Assembly: GCF_000429485.1 (NCBI RefSeq) | Contig: NZ_AUBY01000008.1 | Span: forward strand, 124,001 to 188,000 | Direction of reading: 5' to 3' | Source of the DNA: Aliagarivorans marinus DSM 23064 | Lineage (GTDB): Bacteria > Pseudomonadota > Gammaproteobacteria > Enterobacterales > Celerinatantimonadaceae | Length of the DNA: 64,000 nucleotides | Part shown: one piece after another, positions 43,634-53,437 of the stretch | Layout: each line of letters starts with the position of its first letter | How positions within the stretch are numbered: the stretch's first letter is position 1 | Program-made: the position numbers and the translations under genes | The notes under the pieces: model-generated | What the model was told of the DNA's origin: nothing | Database searches by the model: none | Seen by the model: only the letters and a program-made list of their open reading frames with translations

Positions 43634-44401
43634 ATGCAAATCCTGCATATCCCCGCATTTTCAGATAATTACATCTGGCTATTAGAAGCTGGCAACGGCC
43701 AGGCAACGGTGGTGGACCCAGGCGAAGCGGGCCCAGTCATCGCGCGCCTTGAGCAGCTGCAGCTAGAATTGACTAACATCCTAATTACTCATCACCACGC
43801 CGACCATATCGGTGGCGTTGAAGCGCTGCTAGCGCGCTATCCAGATGCCAAGGTCTATGCGCCCGCTAACGGCCGCTACCGCTTTGAGCACCACGGCGTG
43901 GCGCAAGGAGACCGCCTGACACTGGCGGGGCTAAGCGAGCCGTTCGAGGTGTTCGAAGTGCCCGGGCATACCTTGGATCATGTGGCCTACTACACGCCGG
44001 GACACCTGTTTATCGGTGATACCTTGTTCTCGGGCGGTTGTGGTCGCCTGTTTGAAGGCAGCGCCAAGCAAATGCTGGAGTCGCTCAACCGAATCGCCTC
44101 ATTGCCTGAGAAAACCCTTATTTATCCTGCACATGAGTACACCCAGACCAATCTGGTTTTTGCCTTAGCGGTGGAGAGTAAAAACCCACAACTGTTGGCC
44201 TATCAGAAAAACGTCGCAAAACTTCGCCAGCAAGGTTTACCGACCGTGCCAACCTCTTTGGCCAACGAGTTAGCGATCAATCCGTTTCTACGTAGCGCCG
44301 AGTCTAGCGTTCAGCAGCGGGTCGCCATGGAAGCGCAGCAGCCAATGGCCGATCCGCTGGAAACCTTTACAGCACTGAGGGCATGGAAAGACCGCTTCTG
44401 A
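43634..44401 (+). CDS. gloB: Hydroxyacylglutathione hydrolase (glyoxalase II)
   Basis: 255-residue metallo-beta-lactamase-fold enzyme that hydrolyses S-lactoylglutathione to D-lactate and glutathione, the second step of methylglyoxal detoxification. Metal ligands are visible in THHHADHIGG (two metal sites), PGHTLDHV, GDTLFSGGCGRLFEG and PAHEYTQTN. The C-terminal glutathione-binding helix region (NPFLRSAESSVQQR) is complete. Neighbours are as in other gammaproteobacteria, with mltD downstream after 73 bases. Confidence 0.96.
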   Translation: MQILHIPAFSDNYIWLLEAGNGQATVVDPGEAGPVIARLEQLQLELTNILITHHHADHIGGVEALLARYPDAKVYAPANGRYRFEHHGVAQGDRLTLAGLSEPFEVFEVPGHTLDHVAYYTPGHLFIGDTLFSGGCGRLFEGSAKQMLESLNRIASLPEKTLIYPAHEYTQTNLVFALAVESKNPQLLAYQKNVAKLRQQGLPTVPTSLANELAINPFLRSAESSVQQRVAMEAQQPMADPLETFTALRAWKDRF

Positions 44402-44474
44402 CTTGCACCCGCCGCGCAAGCTCAATAACATGTGAACTTTGTGTGTCGAAAACAGCAAGACTGACAGGAAACGA

Positions 44475-46106
44475 ATGAGAAAATTATACGTTGGCGCGAT
44501 GTGTGTCGCTCTCTCTGCGTGCCAACTTACGGCTCGTCAAGATGAGCCAGATACCCTCGAACAGGCTCAAGCCGAACTCTCCAGTAATACGGAGAGTGCT
44601 GCGGGCAGCCTAGAACTCGCCGCCGCGCCTGAGCAACTGCCAGCCGAAGCCGAACTTAATCAAGCCGCTCTCGAGCAGGTTGAGCCAGAACAACCCGAGC
44701 CGCTTACCCCGCAACAGGTCGATGATTTGTGGGAGCGCATCGACATGCAGCTAAGTTTAGAGGTTCCGCTTGAGCAAAAAAGCCTGCAATCTCAGCTGAA
44801 CTGGTACCTGCGCCATCCTGACTACATGCGCAGGGTGTCACAGCGCGCCGAGCCTTACCTCTACTTCATCATCGATGAGATTGAAAAGCGCGATATGCCG
44901 CTTGAACTGGCGCTGCTTCCCATCGTAGAAAGCGCCTTCCAGCCCTTCGCCTACTCCCATGGCCGTGCCGCTGGCTTGTGGCAGATTATCCCCGGTACCG
45001 GACGTCGCTTTGGTCTGGAGCAAAACTGGTGGTATGACGGCCGTCGCGATGTCTACGCCTCAACCATCGCCGCGCTGGATTACCTGGAGTACCTGAATCG
45101 CTTCTTCGATGGCGACTGGACTCATGCCATTGCCGCCTACAACTCAGGCGAAGGACGGGTGCGCAACGCCATCCGCGCCAACAAACGCGCCAACAAGCCA
45201 ACCGATTTCTGGTCGCTATCGCTGCCTCGAGAAACCAGCGCCTACCTACCGAAGCTGCTGGCACTGAGCCATATCCTGCAAAATCGTGAAGATTACGATA
45301 TGGAGATCCCCCAGCTGGCGAACCAACCGTATTTCGAGCGTGTTGATGTTGGCTCGCAGATCGACCTAGCGGTTGCCGCCGATCTGGCAGGTATTGAGCT
45401 GGAAGAGCTGCATCGCCTCAACCCGGGCTTTAACCGCTGGGCCACCGCGCCAGAAGGCCCACACTTCCTGCTGCTGCCGATTGAACAAGCCGAGCGCTTC
45501 GAAGTGGCAGTCAACAACATGCCCAAGCAAGACCGCTTGCAGTGGACTCGCTACACCGTGGTATCTGGCGATAGCCTGAGCACCATTGCAAGTCGCTACA
45601 ACACCACCTCGGGCCAAATTCGCCAGCTTAATAGCTTAAGTGGCGATACCATCCGTATTGGCCAGGCCCTGCTGATCCCTATCTCCAGTCGCGATAGCGA
45701 AGCTTACACCTTAAGCCAAGAGCAGCGACTGGCTGCGACCCAAGGCCGCAATCGTGGTGCCATCAAGCTTAACTACACGGTGAAATCGGGTGATAGCCTG
45801 TGGGAGATCGGTCGCCGCTACAAGGTCAGTCATCGCCAAATCGCTAGCTGGAATGGTATGGCGCCGGGCGATACCCTGCGCTTAGGGCAGAAACTGGTGA
45901 TCTGGCAGCAAACCGATGTCCCTCGTGACCAACTGCAAACCATTACCTACCGAGTGCGCAGTGGTGACTCGCTATCCACTATCGCGGCGCGCTTTAAGGT
46001 ACGCATCAGCGACTTGGTGAAGTGGAATAAGCTGGACCAGAACAGCTACCTACAGCCCGGCCAACGCCTCAAGCTGTACATCAATGTGGCAGAAGTTAGC
46101 GCCTAA
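44475..46106 (+). CDS. mltD: Membrane-bound lytic murein transglycosylase D with three LysM domains
   Basis: 543-residue outer-membrane lipoprotein that cleaves peptidoglycan glycan strands. The start at 44475 (AGGAA upstream) gives a lipoprotein signal ending in LSAC. The lytic transglycosylase domain has catalytic Glu152 in PIVESAFQPFAYSHGRAAGLWQIIPGTG and the segment IAAYNSGEGRVRNAI. Three LysM repeats follow at the C terminus (each starting Y-V/R-SGDSL), one more than in E. coli MltD. An upstream in-frame ATG at 44439 would spoil the lipoprotein signal. It ends overlapping the convergent YafD-like gene by 11 bases. Confidence 0.95.
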   Translation: MRKLYVGAMCVALSACQLTARQDEPDTLEQAQAELSSNTESAAGSLELAAAPEQLPAEAELNQAALEQVEPEQPEPLTPQQVDDLWERIDMQLSLEVPLEQKSLQSQLNWYLRHPDYMRRVSQRAEPYLYFIIDEIEKRDMPLELALLPIVESAFQPFAYSHGRAAGLWQIIPGTGRRFGLEQNWWYDGRRDVYASTIAALDYLEYLNRFFDGDWTHAIAAYNSGEGRVRNAIRANKRANKPTDFWSLSLPRETSAYLPKLLALSHILQNREDYDMEIPQLANQPYFERVDVGSQIDLAVAADLAGIELEELHRLNPGFNRWATAPEGPHFLLLPIEQAERFEVAVNNMPKQDRLQWTRYTVVSGDSLSTIASRYNTTSGQIRQLNSLSGDTIRIGQALLIPISSRDSEAYTLSQEQRLAATQGRNRGAIKLNYTVKSGDSLWEIGRRYKVSHRQIASWNGMAPGDTLRLGQKLVIWQQTDVPRDQLQTITYRVRSGDSLSTIAARFKVRISDLVKWNKLDQNSYLQPGQRLKLYINVAEVSA

Positions 46107-46923
46107 ACCTTACCAGCAGAGCATTGTGGTCGGAGCTGTCGGTCACAATGCTTTTCGCTGATACCAAGTTCAAGCCCCGATAGGCCACATGGTCTAGCAC
46201 CTCACCAAACACTCTACTGCGCAAATCCGGCTCAAACGCCACTAGCTGCAAGCTGTGTCGCTGGATAAATCGCTCAAACACCGCCAAGCGCGGCTCACTC
46301 CAGGTATTAAAATCCCCCGCCAACACCACCGGCCCGCTATGTTGGTTCAGCTCATCGCTTAAGTCGGTTAATTGCTGGGTAAAGGTCAGCGCATCGAGGG
46401 TAAAGTTCACGCTGTGCACGTTGACGATAAGCACCTCACTCCCCTGCCAGCGGTAGATAAGCGAAAGGCTAGACTTGGGAAATCGAATCAGAGGCTCTGT
46501 GGTTAAACGGGCACATACCCGCTCAGCCGGGGCCCGGGTCAAAGTTGCCACGCCCAGACCATCGCCCAGCCATTCAAAGGCTAGCGCCTGATAGCGATAC
46601 CATTGGCCTATCTGCGCCCATCCATAAAGCTGTTTGCGACTGCCCTCTTGCAGCATCAATATCTGATTGCCCGCGACCAGCTTACTAAGCTCGCTATGCC
46701 AGTTGTCACGCTGTCCTTTGTAGGCGTTCCACACCACAATGCCCAGCTCGTCGCTGGACAAGGGCTCAGCAGGCTGTTTAAGTGGAGCGAATTCGAGTTG
46801 GGTGTTGTCGCAAGGGCGCGCTGAAGCATCAAAAGCGAGCAGCACTGAGCAGCAGCCTAACAGCAGACAAACTTGAGACACTCCCAGAACTTGCTTAAGC
46901 TTGGCTAACCATTTGATAAACAT
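46096..46923 (-). CDS. Endonuclease/exonuclease/phosphatase family protein (YafD-like)
   Basis: About 275 residues with EEP-fold motifs: VVWNAYKG near the N terminus, LMLQEG (metal-binding Glu), NVHSVNFTL, VVLAGDFNTWSEPR (Asp and Asn) and DSSDHNALLVRF (final Asp-His). The N terminus has a hydrophobic stretch (GVSQVCLLLGCCSVLLAF), so the protein is probably exported or anchored. Start is uncertain: the ATG at 46923 has GAGAGG only one base away, and longer frames run to 46998 into the divergent gene. E. coli yafD likewise lies in the mltD neighbourhood. The substrate (nucleic acid or phosphoester) is unknown. Confidence 0.8.
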   Translation of the reverse strand: MFIKWLAKLKQVLGVSQVCLLLGCCSVLLAFDASARPCDNTQLEFAPLKQPAEPLSSDELGIVVWNAYKGQRDNWHSELSKLVAGNQILMLQEGSRKQLYGWAQIGQWYRYQALAFEWLGDGLGVATLTRAPAERVCARLTTEPLIRFPKSSLSLIYRWQGSEVLIVNVHSVNFTLDALTFTQQLTDLSDELNQHSGPVVLAGDFNTWSEPRLAVFERFIQRHSLQLVAFEPDLRSRVFGEVLDHVAYRGLNLVSAKSIVTDSSDHNALLVRFRR

Positions 46924-46942
46924 ACCTCTCGTTGGTCTGCCT

Positions 46943-47479
46943 ATGCGCTCTTTTCTACTCATCGCCGTCACGCTCTTCCTTACCGCTTGCTCGTACAACT
47001 ACAGTATCAGCGAGGCTGAACTAAACCAACGTTTGCAACGCGCAGAACTGAGTAAACAAGTGGGCATCCCCGGTTTGGCGATGGCTGCGTTCAAGCTCAC
47101 CGACCTTGAGCTGGCGCTCCAAGAACAAGATCAGAAACTGCAGCTCGACAGTCAACTCAGTATCAACGTGCAAACCGCTGACCAGCAACTAAAAGCTCAG
47201 ATGCGCTCCACCATTGAAGCACGCCCGGACTACCAGCCAGAGCAAGGCGCCATCTATCTCAAAGACCTACGGATCCTCAATCAAGAGATATCGCCCAGCG
47301 ATGCCGAGCCGATGCTGCGCCTGATAACACCCTTGGTTGAGCTGGCCTTAAACCAATATCTGGAGCGATACCCGCTCTATCAACTGGACGAATCAGACAG
47401 CAAACAAGCAATGGCCAAGCGACTGGGCAAGGATGTGCAGATCAAAGCCAACCGTATTGATTTTGTATTTGGTTATTAG
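46943..47479 (+). CDS. DUF1439 lipoprotein (YceB-like)
   Basis: 178 residues. The ATG at 46943 gives a lipoprotein signal peptide with lipobox LTACS at about residue 17. The mature part (YSISEAELNQRLQ, KDLRILNQEISPSD, LVELALNQYLERYPLYQL) fits the DUF1439/YceB family of outer-membrane-associated lipoproteins with a lipid-binding-like fold. Function is unknown. Its start and that of the YafD-like gene lie only about 20 bases apart, so each promoter probably overlaps the other gene's 5' end. No strong ribosome site is visible. Confidence 0.78.
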   Translation: MRSFLLIAVTLFLTACSYNYSISEAELNQRLQRAELSKQVGIPGLAMAAFKLTDLELALQEQDQKLQLDSQLSINVQTADQQLKAQMRSTIEARPDYQPEQGAIYLKDLRILNQEISPSDAEPMLRLITPLVELALNQYLERYPLYQLDESDSKQAMAKRLGKDVQIKANRIDFVFGY

Positions 47480-47626
47480 GGCCTGTTGAGCTGGGCCAAG
47501 GCTATACTGAATAAGCCAGCAACTCAGAGCGGGTTTCTAGCGTCTTAAAAAGATCATCCATCTGTCTCGGTGCTAACCAATACTGTTAGTAGCTGAGCAA
47601 GCTAGCGTCGGAGAGAAGACAGGATC

Positions 47627-48490
47627 ATGGAGCAGCAGCAAGTCAAAAAACTGGTTCCCATATTCGCAGGTGGCGGTACCCGCTTGCCTGCTCATATCGG
47701 TATTCTTGCTGCCATCAATGAGCTAGACATCGACTTCGACCACATCGTGGGCGTCTCGGGCGGCAGTATCATTAGCTCGCTCTATGCCAGCGGAAAATCC
47801 ATTGAAGAGATCAAAGCCATCGCGCTGAGCACCGACTTCGACCAGTTCAAGGGCTTCTCGCTAATTAGCCTGCTGCGCAACGGCGGGCTCTGTTCTGGCG
47901 ACAAGTTTGAGATGTGGATAGATAATCTGCTCGGCGGGGTGCGTTTTAAAGACCTGCCGATGAAGCTGCATGTGGTGGCCACCGATGTACGCTCTGGCTC
48001 GCCGGTGGTGTTCGACGCCATTCAAACCCCGGATGAGAAGGTATCACGGGCGGTGCGCTTTTCCATGTCTATCCCACTAATCTTCTCCTTTAAGCACTAT
48101 CAAGACCACCTGATGGTCGATGGCAGTATCTTGTCGGAGGACGCGCTGCATCGCGACTGGGCCTCCGATGGCACACCGGTGATCTGCTTTAGGCTGCGTG
48201 GCAACAACGACACCAAACCCTTACCCACTAACGGTTGGTTCCCACTGGCAGCTTATGTATCGCTGCTAATCCGCACCTTTATGACCACCATCTCCCGCGA
48301 GTACGTCAACGAGAAATTCTGGCACCGCACCATTGTGGTGAATACCGGGAACACCTCACCAGTGGACTTCCACCTTGATGATGATGCCAAATTAGCGCTC
48401 TACGATATCGGCTACCAAACGGCTCTGGATATTGTTCCAAGTAAGATTTTTCACCAACAAAACCCCTCTAAGATCTCACAAACAACATAA
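47627..48490 (+). CDS. Patatin-like phospholipase family protein
   Basis: 287-residue Ser-Asp dyad hydrolase. The glycine-rich oxyanion segment GGGTRLPAHIGILAA, the nucleophile elbow GVSGGS (Ser44) and the Asp of MVDGSILS (Asp165) are present, so it should be active. No signal peptide, so it is probably cytoplasmic or membrane-peripheral and acts on phospholipids or lysophospholipids. It begins MEQQQVKKLVPIFAGGGTR, with GGAGAGAAGACAGG upstream. It is a single gene between the DUF1439 lipoprotein gene and the MCP gene. Confidence 0.9.
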   Translation: MEQQQVKKLVPIFAGGGTRLPAHIGILAAINELDIDFDHIVGVSGGSIISSLYASGKSIEEIKAIALSTDFDQFKGFSLISLLRNGGLCSGDKFEMWIDNLLGGVRFKDLPMKLHVVATDVRSGSPVVFDAIQTPDEKVSRAVRFSMSIPLIFSFKHYQDHLMVDGSILSEDALHRDWASDGTPVICFRLRGNNDTKPLPTNGWFPLAAYVSLLIRTFMTTISREYVNEKFWHRTIVVNTGNTSPVDFHLDDDAKLALYDIGYQTALDIVPSKIFHQQNPSKISQTT

Positions 48491-48589
48491 GGTCTTTGCC
48501 TTAACTCTATTAAGTAATTTGACTTTTATTATTCACTCTATACTCAAAGGCATTCTGTAAGTTGATGTTTTGTATAAAGGAGTCGAAGA

Positions 48590-50254
48590 ATGTCTCTTAG
48601 TGTTCGCCAACGTTTATTGCTGTTATCAATCGGCCCAGCGCTGTTGCTTAGCGTCTGCTTGGTAGCAGTGACGCTGTATGAGATGAACCAGTTGTCGGAA
48701 AACATTGTTACCAATACCGAGCAAGATTTAAACAAGATGAAACGCGCTGAGCTTAAGTCATATTTAGATATGACTTATGGTTCGATTGCCCACATCTATG
48801 AAAGCGGCGGCTCTTTAGAGGAAGCTTTACCCATCTTGCAAGGCCTTAAATACGGGGACAGTGGTTATATTTTCGGCTACGACAAAAACGGTGTTCGCGT
48901 TTTAATGGGCCACTCAGAGAAAGGCTTGGGTGACAACTTTTGGAACCTACAAGATAAGCAAGGGCAATACATCATTCGCGACTTGATCCAAGCAGCTAAG
49001 CGCGGAGAGTACTACTCCTACTACTTCCCAAAACCCGGAGAAACGCAAGCGCTAGCCAAACTCAGTTTCGCTATTTACTTGGACCGATGGGACCTGATGC
49101 TGGGTACCGGCTTCTATACTGATGACATCGACGCGGAACTTGCGGAACTGAGGGCTCAAAGTAAAGAAAGCCAAGCAGATGCTCTCACCGTTGTGATTGT
49201 TACAAGTATTATATTGATTGCCTTGGCGATGTTGCTAGGTGTAATGACCAACCGCTCCATTACCAAACCTCTGCAAGACCTTAACGAGCAGTTTGCCGCC
49301 CTAGCCACGGGTGACGCTGACTTGACAGCGCGCCTTCCCACCGACTATGCCAAAGAGTTCCGCGAACTGGCCAGTAACTTCAATGCCTTCACCGGCTCGT
49401 TGCACAACTTGGTCAGTATGGTTAAACAAGTGGCCGACGATGTAGCGGAAGAAAGTGGCTCTATGTCTGAGCGGGCGGGCCGTATCGACCAATTGTTGGT
49501 CGAGCAGCGCGAAGAAACCACCCAAGTGGCTACTGCCATGACCGAGATGACCGCGTCTGCCCATGATGTATCAGACAACGCCAACAACGCTGCCGGCTCA
49601 GCCCAAGAAGCCGATGGCAATGCAGAAAATGCCATGAACACCGTGGTTCAAGCCGTAGGCTCTGTTGAGGCGTTGGCCGGTGAGGTAAGCCAGGCAGGAG
49701 AAGTGATATCCAAACTTGAAGGCGATGTGCAGAACATCTCCTCAGCACTAAGCGTGATCCAAGGGATTGCCGAGCAAACCAACCTGCTGGCACTTAACGC
49801 TGCCATCGAAGCAGCGCGGGCCGGTGAACAAGGTCGAGGCTTTGCGGTCGTGGCCGATGAGGTACGCCAGCTTGCCAGCCGCACCCAAGACAGCACTGGT
49901 GAAATCCACCAGATGATCGAACGCTTGAAAAATGGTTCGGATGCCGCAGTGTCTTCAATGGGAAGCAGCCAAGGACGCAGCAGCGAGGCGGTAGATGGTG
50001 CCAATGCCGCTAGCGAGGCCCTGCAGCAAATCAAGGATGCAATTCAGACCATTATGGATATGAATGCGCTAATCGCTACTGCGACCGAAGAGCAGAGCCA
50101 TGTGGGCCAAGAGATCTCCCAACGAATTGAGCAGATCTCCGATCAAAGTAACCAAAGCGCCGAGCTGGCTAACGCTAACCGAGCCAGCAGTAGCTCGTTG
50201 AACGAGCATGCCAGTAAGCTGCAAGAGCTAGTTGGCCGCTTCAGGCTGAGCTAA
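48590..50254 (+). CDS. Methyl-accepting chemotaxis protein with single Cache domain
   Basis: 554-residue transmembrane receptor. TM1 at about residues 10-30, a periplasmic sCache_2-type sensor ([53 protein letters not shown]), TM2 at about 200-220, HAMP ([29 protein letters not shown]), then the signalling helices with the conserved hairpin tip [32 protein letters not shown]. Such Cache sensors often bind small carboxylates; the ligand here is unknown. A GGAG ribosome site precedes the ATG. Its 3' end overlaps the convergent diguanylate cyclase gene by 27 bases. Confidence 0.95.
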   Translation: MSLSVRQRLLLLSIGPALLLSVCLVAVTLYEMNQLSENIVTNTEQDLNKMKRAELKSYLDMTYGSIAHIYESGGSLEEALPILQGLKYGDSGYIFGYDKNGVRVLMGHSEKGLGDNFWNLQDKQGQYIIRDLIQAAKRGEYYSYYFPKPGETQALAKLSFAIYLDRWDLMLGTGFYTDDIDAELAELRAQSKESQADALTVVIVTSIILIALAMLLGVMTNRSITKPLQDLNEQFAALATGDADLTARLPTDYAKEFRELASNFNAFTGSLHNLVSMVKQVADDVAEESGSMSERAGRIDQLLVEQREETTQVATAMTEMTASAHDVSDNANNAAGSAQEADGNAENAMNTVVQAVGSVEALAGEVSQAGEVISKLEGDVQNISSALSVIQGIAEQTNLLALNAAIEAARAGEQGRGFAVVADEVRQLASRTQDSTGEIHQMIERLKNGSDAAVSSMGSSQGRSSEAVDGANAASEALQQIKDAIQTIMDMNALIATATEEQSHVGQEISQRIEQISDQSNQSAELANANRASSSSLNEHASKLQELVGRFRLS

Positions 50255-51931
50255 CTTGGGAACATCAACCGGCTCAGGGCTTTCTTGAGCCGGTTGAACT
50301 AGCTCAATACCCGCGTCAATGTCCGCTTCCCCGAGCTCTGCATCAGCACAGTAACGGTCCCTTCCACTATTCTTGGCACGATAAAGGGCTTCATCAGCCA
50401 GCTTAATCAGCTCGGTTGAGCGAGTTCCGGAATGAGGGAAGGTCGCCCCACCGATGGACAGCGTCAGCTTACCTAACGACATCTTATTGAAGGTTAGCGC
50501 GAGCTCACGAACTGCATCCAGCAGTTTCTCGGCTATCACTTTAGCACCTTGCTCACTGGTGTTGGGGAGGATGATAGCAATCTCCTCACCACCAATACGG
50601 CACACAATATCGTCCCCGCGAACATTGTCGATAAGCAAGGTTGCCAAGCTCTTCAAGACATAATCGCCCGCATCGTGGCCGAAGTTATCGTTAAAGCGTT
50701 TAAAGTGGTCCATGTCGGCCATCAGTAAGCTCATTGGCTGCTGATAGCGCTCACTGCGCATCAGGGTCTTACTCATCGCCTCTTCAAAGGCGCGACGGTT
50801 GCTAAGCCCGGTCAGCGGATCCCTAAGCGCTTGCTCGCGCAGTTTCTGTTGAAGGTTGAGGTTGGCCAATGCCAACCCAAGGTGCTCGGCCACGGTAAAG
50901 GCCAACTGCATCCACTCTTCAGAGACTTCCTCTTCGAGATAGAGGTGCATCAGACCGATAGTGTTACCGTGTGCAATCAGTGGAATACACAGGGTTTGCA
51001 CTTCTTCCGAACTGTGCATATGTGGGCAAATAAGCTTGGTGTGCTTATCATAGGAGAGGTGGTGCTTACCTTTGCGCAAAGCCCAGCACTCCTCAGGGCT
51101 AAAGGCTTTGTCACCGGGCCACTCCCCTCCCCAGTCGAGCTTGATCTCCAACTGGTTGCGAGAGGCGCGCATCATTGACACCGCCCCATTCACATCTCCC
51201 AGTAAGCGTGGTAGCACGTCGGAGGTGACCTGTTCAGCCTCCTCTAAGGTGTTGCACGCAGCCAGCATGTTGGCCAGGCGTTGAATCAGCTCAATCTCAC
51301 TGGTGCGATGCTCTACTTGATGCTCCAAATTAGATTGCTGCGCGGCTATTTGCCGCTGAATACTGCGGCTAGTAAACAGTGCTAGTCCGCTCACCAAGGT
51401 AACCATTGCTAATAGCAGCCCCGCCAAAATAAAGTCGAGCTCAACGACCATCCCCTCCAGTCGACTTAAGGGAATAGCCACTCGCGCTACACCATCAAAA
51501 CCTAGGTAGGAAACTGGCACAGCGACATACATCAAGTCGTCATCGAGTACTTCACTGTGGCGCACTGCAACGCCAACGCCCTCCTCCAAGGCTTGTAGAA
51601 CTTCCGCGCGATCGGCGTGGGAAGGTAAAGACTTGAGTTGGAAGCGATTCAAACTGCTGTCTGCTAGCACCTCACCATCGCGGGTTATCAGGCTAACTCG
51701 GTTTCTCCCCACCAGTCCGTGCTCATAAATGAACTCGTAAAGCTTCACAGGAGACGCAATAGGCTTTTCTTTCTCTAGTGAGCGAGCAACACTATGAGCC
51801 TGTTGCGTTAGGTTCGCTTCTACTTGATTGTCCAGCCAACTCCTCACCAACGAGCTGTAAGCTATCAGACAGATAATCGACAACACCACCAACACGATCC
51901 CAGGAAGATAAAACAAACGCTTACTGGACAT
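50228..51931 (-). CDS. Membrane diguanylate cyclase with extracytoplasmic sensor, GAF-like and GGDEF domains
   Basis: 567 residues. TM1 near the N terminus, a periplasmic sensor of about 140 residues, TM2 ([20 protein letters not shown]), a coiled linker, a GAF-like region ([22 protein letters not shown] to [16 protein letters not shown]) and a GGDEF domain. The signature is GGEEI, with Ile instead of Phe; the I-site RGDD lies five residues before it. The rest of the GGDEF core ([35 protein letters not shown]) is intact, so c-di-GMP synthesis is likely. The ATG at 51931 fits an AAGGGA site six bases upstream. A long Pro/Glu-rich C-terminal tail overlaps the MCP gene. Confidence 0.9.
   Translation of the reverse strand: MSSKRLFYLPGIVLVVLSIICLIAYSSLVRSWLDNQVEANLTQQAHSVARSLEKEKPIASPVKLYEFIYEHGLVGRNRVSLITRDGEVLADSSLNRFQLKSLPSHADRAEVLQALEEGVGVAVRHSEVLDDDLMYVAVPVSYLGFDGVARVAIPLSRLEGMVVELDFILAGLLLAMVTLVSGLALFTSRSIQRQIAAQQSNLEHQVEHRTSEIELIQRLANMLAACNTLEEAEQVTSDVLPRLLGDVNGAVSMMRASRNQLEIKLDWGGEWPGDKAFSPEECWALRKGKHHLSYDKHTKLICPHMHSSEEVQTLCIPLIAHGNTIGLMHLYLEEEVSEEWMQLAFTVAEHLGLALANLNLQQKLREQALRDPLTGLSNRRAFEEAMSKTLMRSERYQQPMSLLMADMDHFKRFNDNFGHDAGDYVLKSLATLLIDNVRGDDIVCRIGGEEIAIILPNTSEQGAKVIAEKLLDAVRELALTFNKMSLGKLTLSIGGATFPHSGTRSTELIKLADEALYRAKNSGRDRYCADAELGEADIDAGIELVQPAQESPEPVDVPKLAQPEAAN
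50266..50296. terminator. Hairpin inside overlapping convergent gene ends
   Basis: CAACCGGCTCA (50266-50276) and TGAGCCGGTTG (50286-50296) form an 11-bp perfect stem with a nine-base loop, 12 bases after the MCP stop. It lies within the coding end of the diguanylate cyclase gene. There is no T-run, so it may act as a weak or Rho-assisted terminator or simply protect the MCP message. Confidence 0.5.
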
Positions 51932-52114
51932 AATCATTCCCTTGCTTATTACCAAACGCATCATTTAGCCTAGCAAAACAATTACTGAAATGCTCAGTAA
52001 ATACCCTTTGATAAACAAAAACTTATATAAGCAAAAGGAGGTAGAAGAGGATGGAAGAAATGCCACTTGAATCAGTGGCATAGAGGTAACGTCGGTTGTA
52101 GTTGGGGAAAAGAC

Positions 52115-52546
52115 CTAGTTTAAACGGCGAGAACCGTCAGAGAAGGTTGCCACCACCACTTTTTGACCCGGTTGAAAACGTCCTTGCTCTTCGCGCTTGG
52201 TAAAGCGCATCACCACGCCGCTCTCGAGGCGCACGTCGTAGTCAAAGTAGATAACTTCATAGCTGGCAGCCTGACTGGCCGCCGCCGCACCACCTACCGC
52301 GCCCACGGTGGTGGCGACCTTCTTACCACTGCCACCGCCAATCTTCGAGCCCAAAAAGCCGCCGGCCGCGCCACCCGCTAAACCCGCCACTAAGTTGCGC
52401 TTGGTTTCGCTGTAGGATTTAACATTAACCACCTCGCCCACTTGCTCGCTGACCAAGGTTGGCGGGGTGTAAGAACATGCGGCCAGACCCACTACCATCA
52501 TGAGTGCCATTACTGCCGATCTAAACAAAGCATTACTCCATAACAT
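52115..52546 (-). CDS. Glycine-zipper lipoprotein (SlyB/YgdI-like, 2TM glycine zipper)
   Basis: 143-residue lipoprotein. Signal peptide with lipobox LAAC at about residue 24, then a segment LVAGLAGGAAGGFLGSKIGGGSGKK followed by VGAVGGAAAASQA, a typical glycine-zipper pair, and a beta-rich C-terminal domain (YEVIYFDYDVRLESGVVMRFTKREEQ, FQPGQKVVVATFSDG). It resembles the SlyB/PcP-type outer-membrane lipoproteins of Pfam Rick_17kDa_Anti. A shorter start at 52510 would also preserve the lipobox. Function in envelope integrity is inferred from the family. Confidence 0.82.
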   Translation of the reverse strand: MLWSNALFRSAVMALMMVVGLAACSYTPPTLVSEQVGEVVNVKSYSETKRNLVAGLAGGAAGGFLGSKIGGGSGKKVATTVGAVGGAAAASQAASYEVIYFDYDVRLESGVVMRFTKREEQGRFQPGQKVVVATFSDGSRRLN

Positions 52547-52654
52547 GCTGAATTAACCGCTAAAATACTATGTCGTCACAGCGACTTATCCCAGCAAATT
52601 TGCACAAATTGACACTGATTGACGGAATATTCTGCAGAACTTTCAAGGCGTTAC

Positions 52655-52680
52655 AAAAAAGGCACCTAACGGTGCCTTTT
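52655..52680. terminator. Terminator downstream of efpL
   Basis: GGCACC and GGTGCC pair around TAAC, flanked by six A and four T, so it can act in either direction; on the minus strand it lies 40 bases after the efpL stop. Confidence 0.85.
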
Positions 52681-52719
52681 CGATGATAAAACCTGTTAAA
52701 GCATGAGCGCTTACTTCGC

Positions 52720-53286
52720 CTATGCGCGGCTCATAAACTTACACTCAGCAGTATTAACCTTGATTCGGTCGCCGGTTGCGATGTACTCCGGCACCTGCAC
52801 CACCAAGCCAGTGGTTAAGGTAGCCGGTTTGGTACGAGCACTTGCCGATGCACCTTTGATAGACGGCGAGGTATCTACGATCTCCAGCTCAATCGCAGAC
52901 GGCAGCTCAATGGCAACGGCATTGCCATCGACAGCAAGTACCTGCAGACCTTCGGTGTCTTCATTGAAGTACAGCAGCTCGTCGGCGATGGTCTCTTTGT
53001 GCAGGTTGAAGGGCGTGTAATCTTCGTTGTCCAGGAATACATACTCATCGCCATCAATGTAGGAGAACATCACCTGATGGCGGCGGAAGTCAGCCAGATT
53101 AACGATTTCATCGGCCTTAAAGCTCTCATCCACTTTCAAACCGGTTGCTACGTCGTAGCACTTCATGCGGTAGAGGCTGGCACCGGCACGGCCACTTGGA
53201 GTGAGCTTGTTAATTTCTTTTACAGAAAGCACTTTGCCGTTGTGCTCGATAACCGCGTTCTTTTTGATTTCACTTGCCTTTGGCAT
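52720..53286 (-). CDS. efpL: Elongation factor P-like protein (EfpL/YeiP)
   Basis: 188-residue EF-P paralogue that helps ribosomes pass difficult proline-containing or related sequences. It starts [24 protein letters not shown]. The loop that carries the modified Lys in EF-P reads TPSGRAGAS, with Arg at the tip, the hallmark of YeiP/EfpL, which is not modified by EpmA. The C-terminal OB fold carries the signature [26 protein letters not shown], nearly identical in E. coli YeiP. The start at 53286 is the family start; the upstream frame to 53340 is not coding-like. Confidence 0.95.
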   Translation of the reverse strand: MPKASEIKKNAVIEHNGKVLSVKEINKLTPSGRAGASLYRMKCYDVATGLKVDESFKADEIVNLADFRRHQVMFSYIDGDEYVFLDNEDYTPFNLHKETIADELLYFNEDTEGLQVLAVDGNAVAIELPSAIELEIVDTSPSIKGASASARTKPATLTTGLVVQVPEYIATGDRIKVNTAECKFMSRA

Positions 53287-53437
53287 CGTTGGAATTTCCT
53301 TCGTCTTTAGATGAGCGAAACTTACCATGGTGTATCGCACTCGCCAAGAGAGAGCCGCAGTGCGCGCTGATCAACATCAAAATTGCTGAGATCTTCATCG
53401 TGTTAATATGCTTGCAGTTAATTATGTCGAGGAAGCT

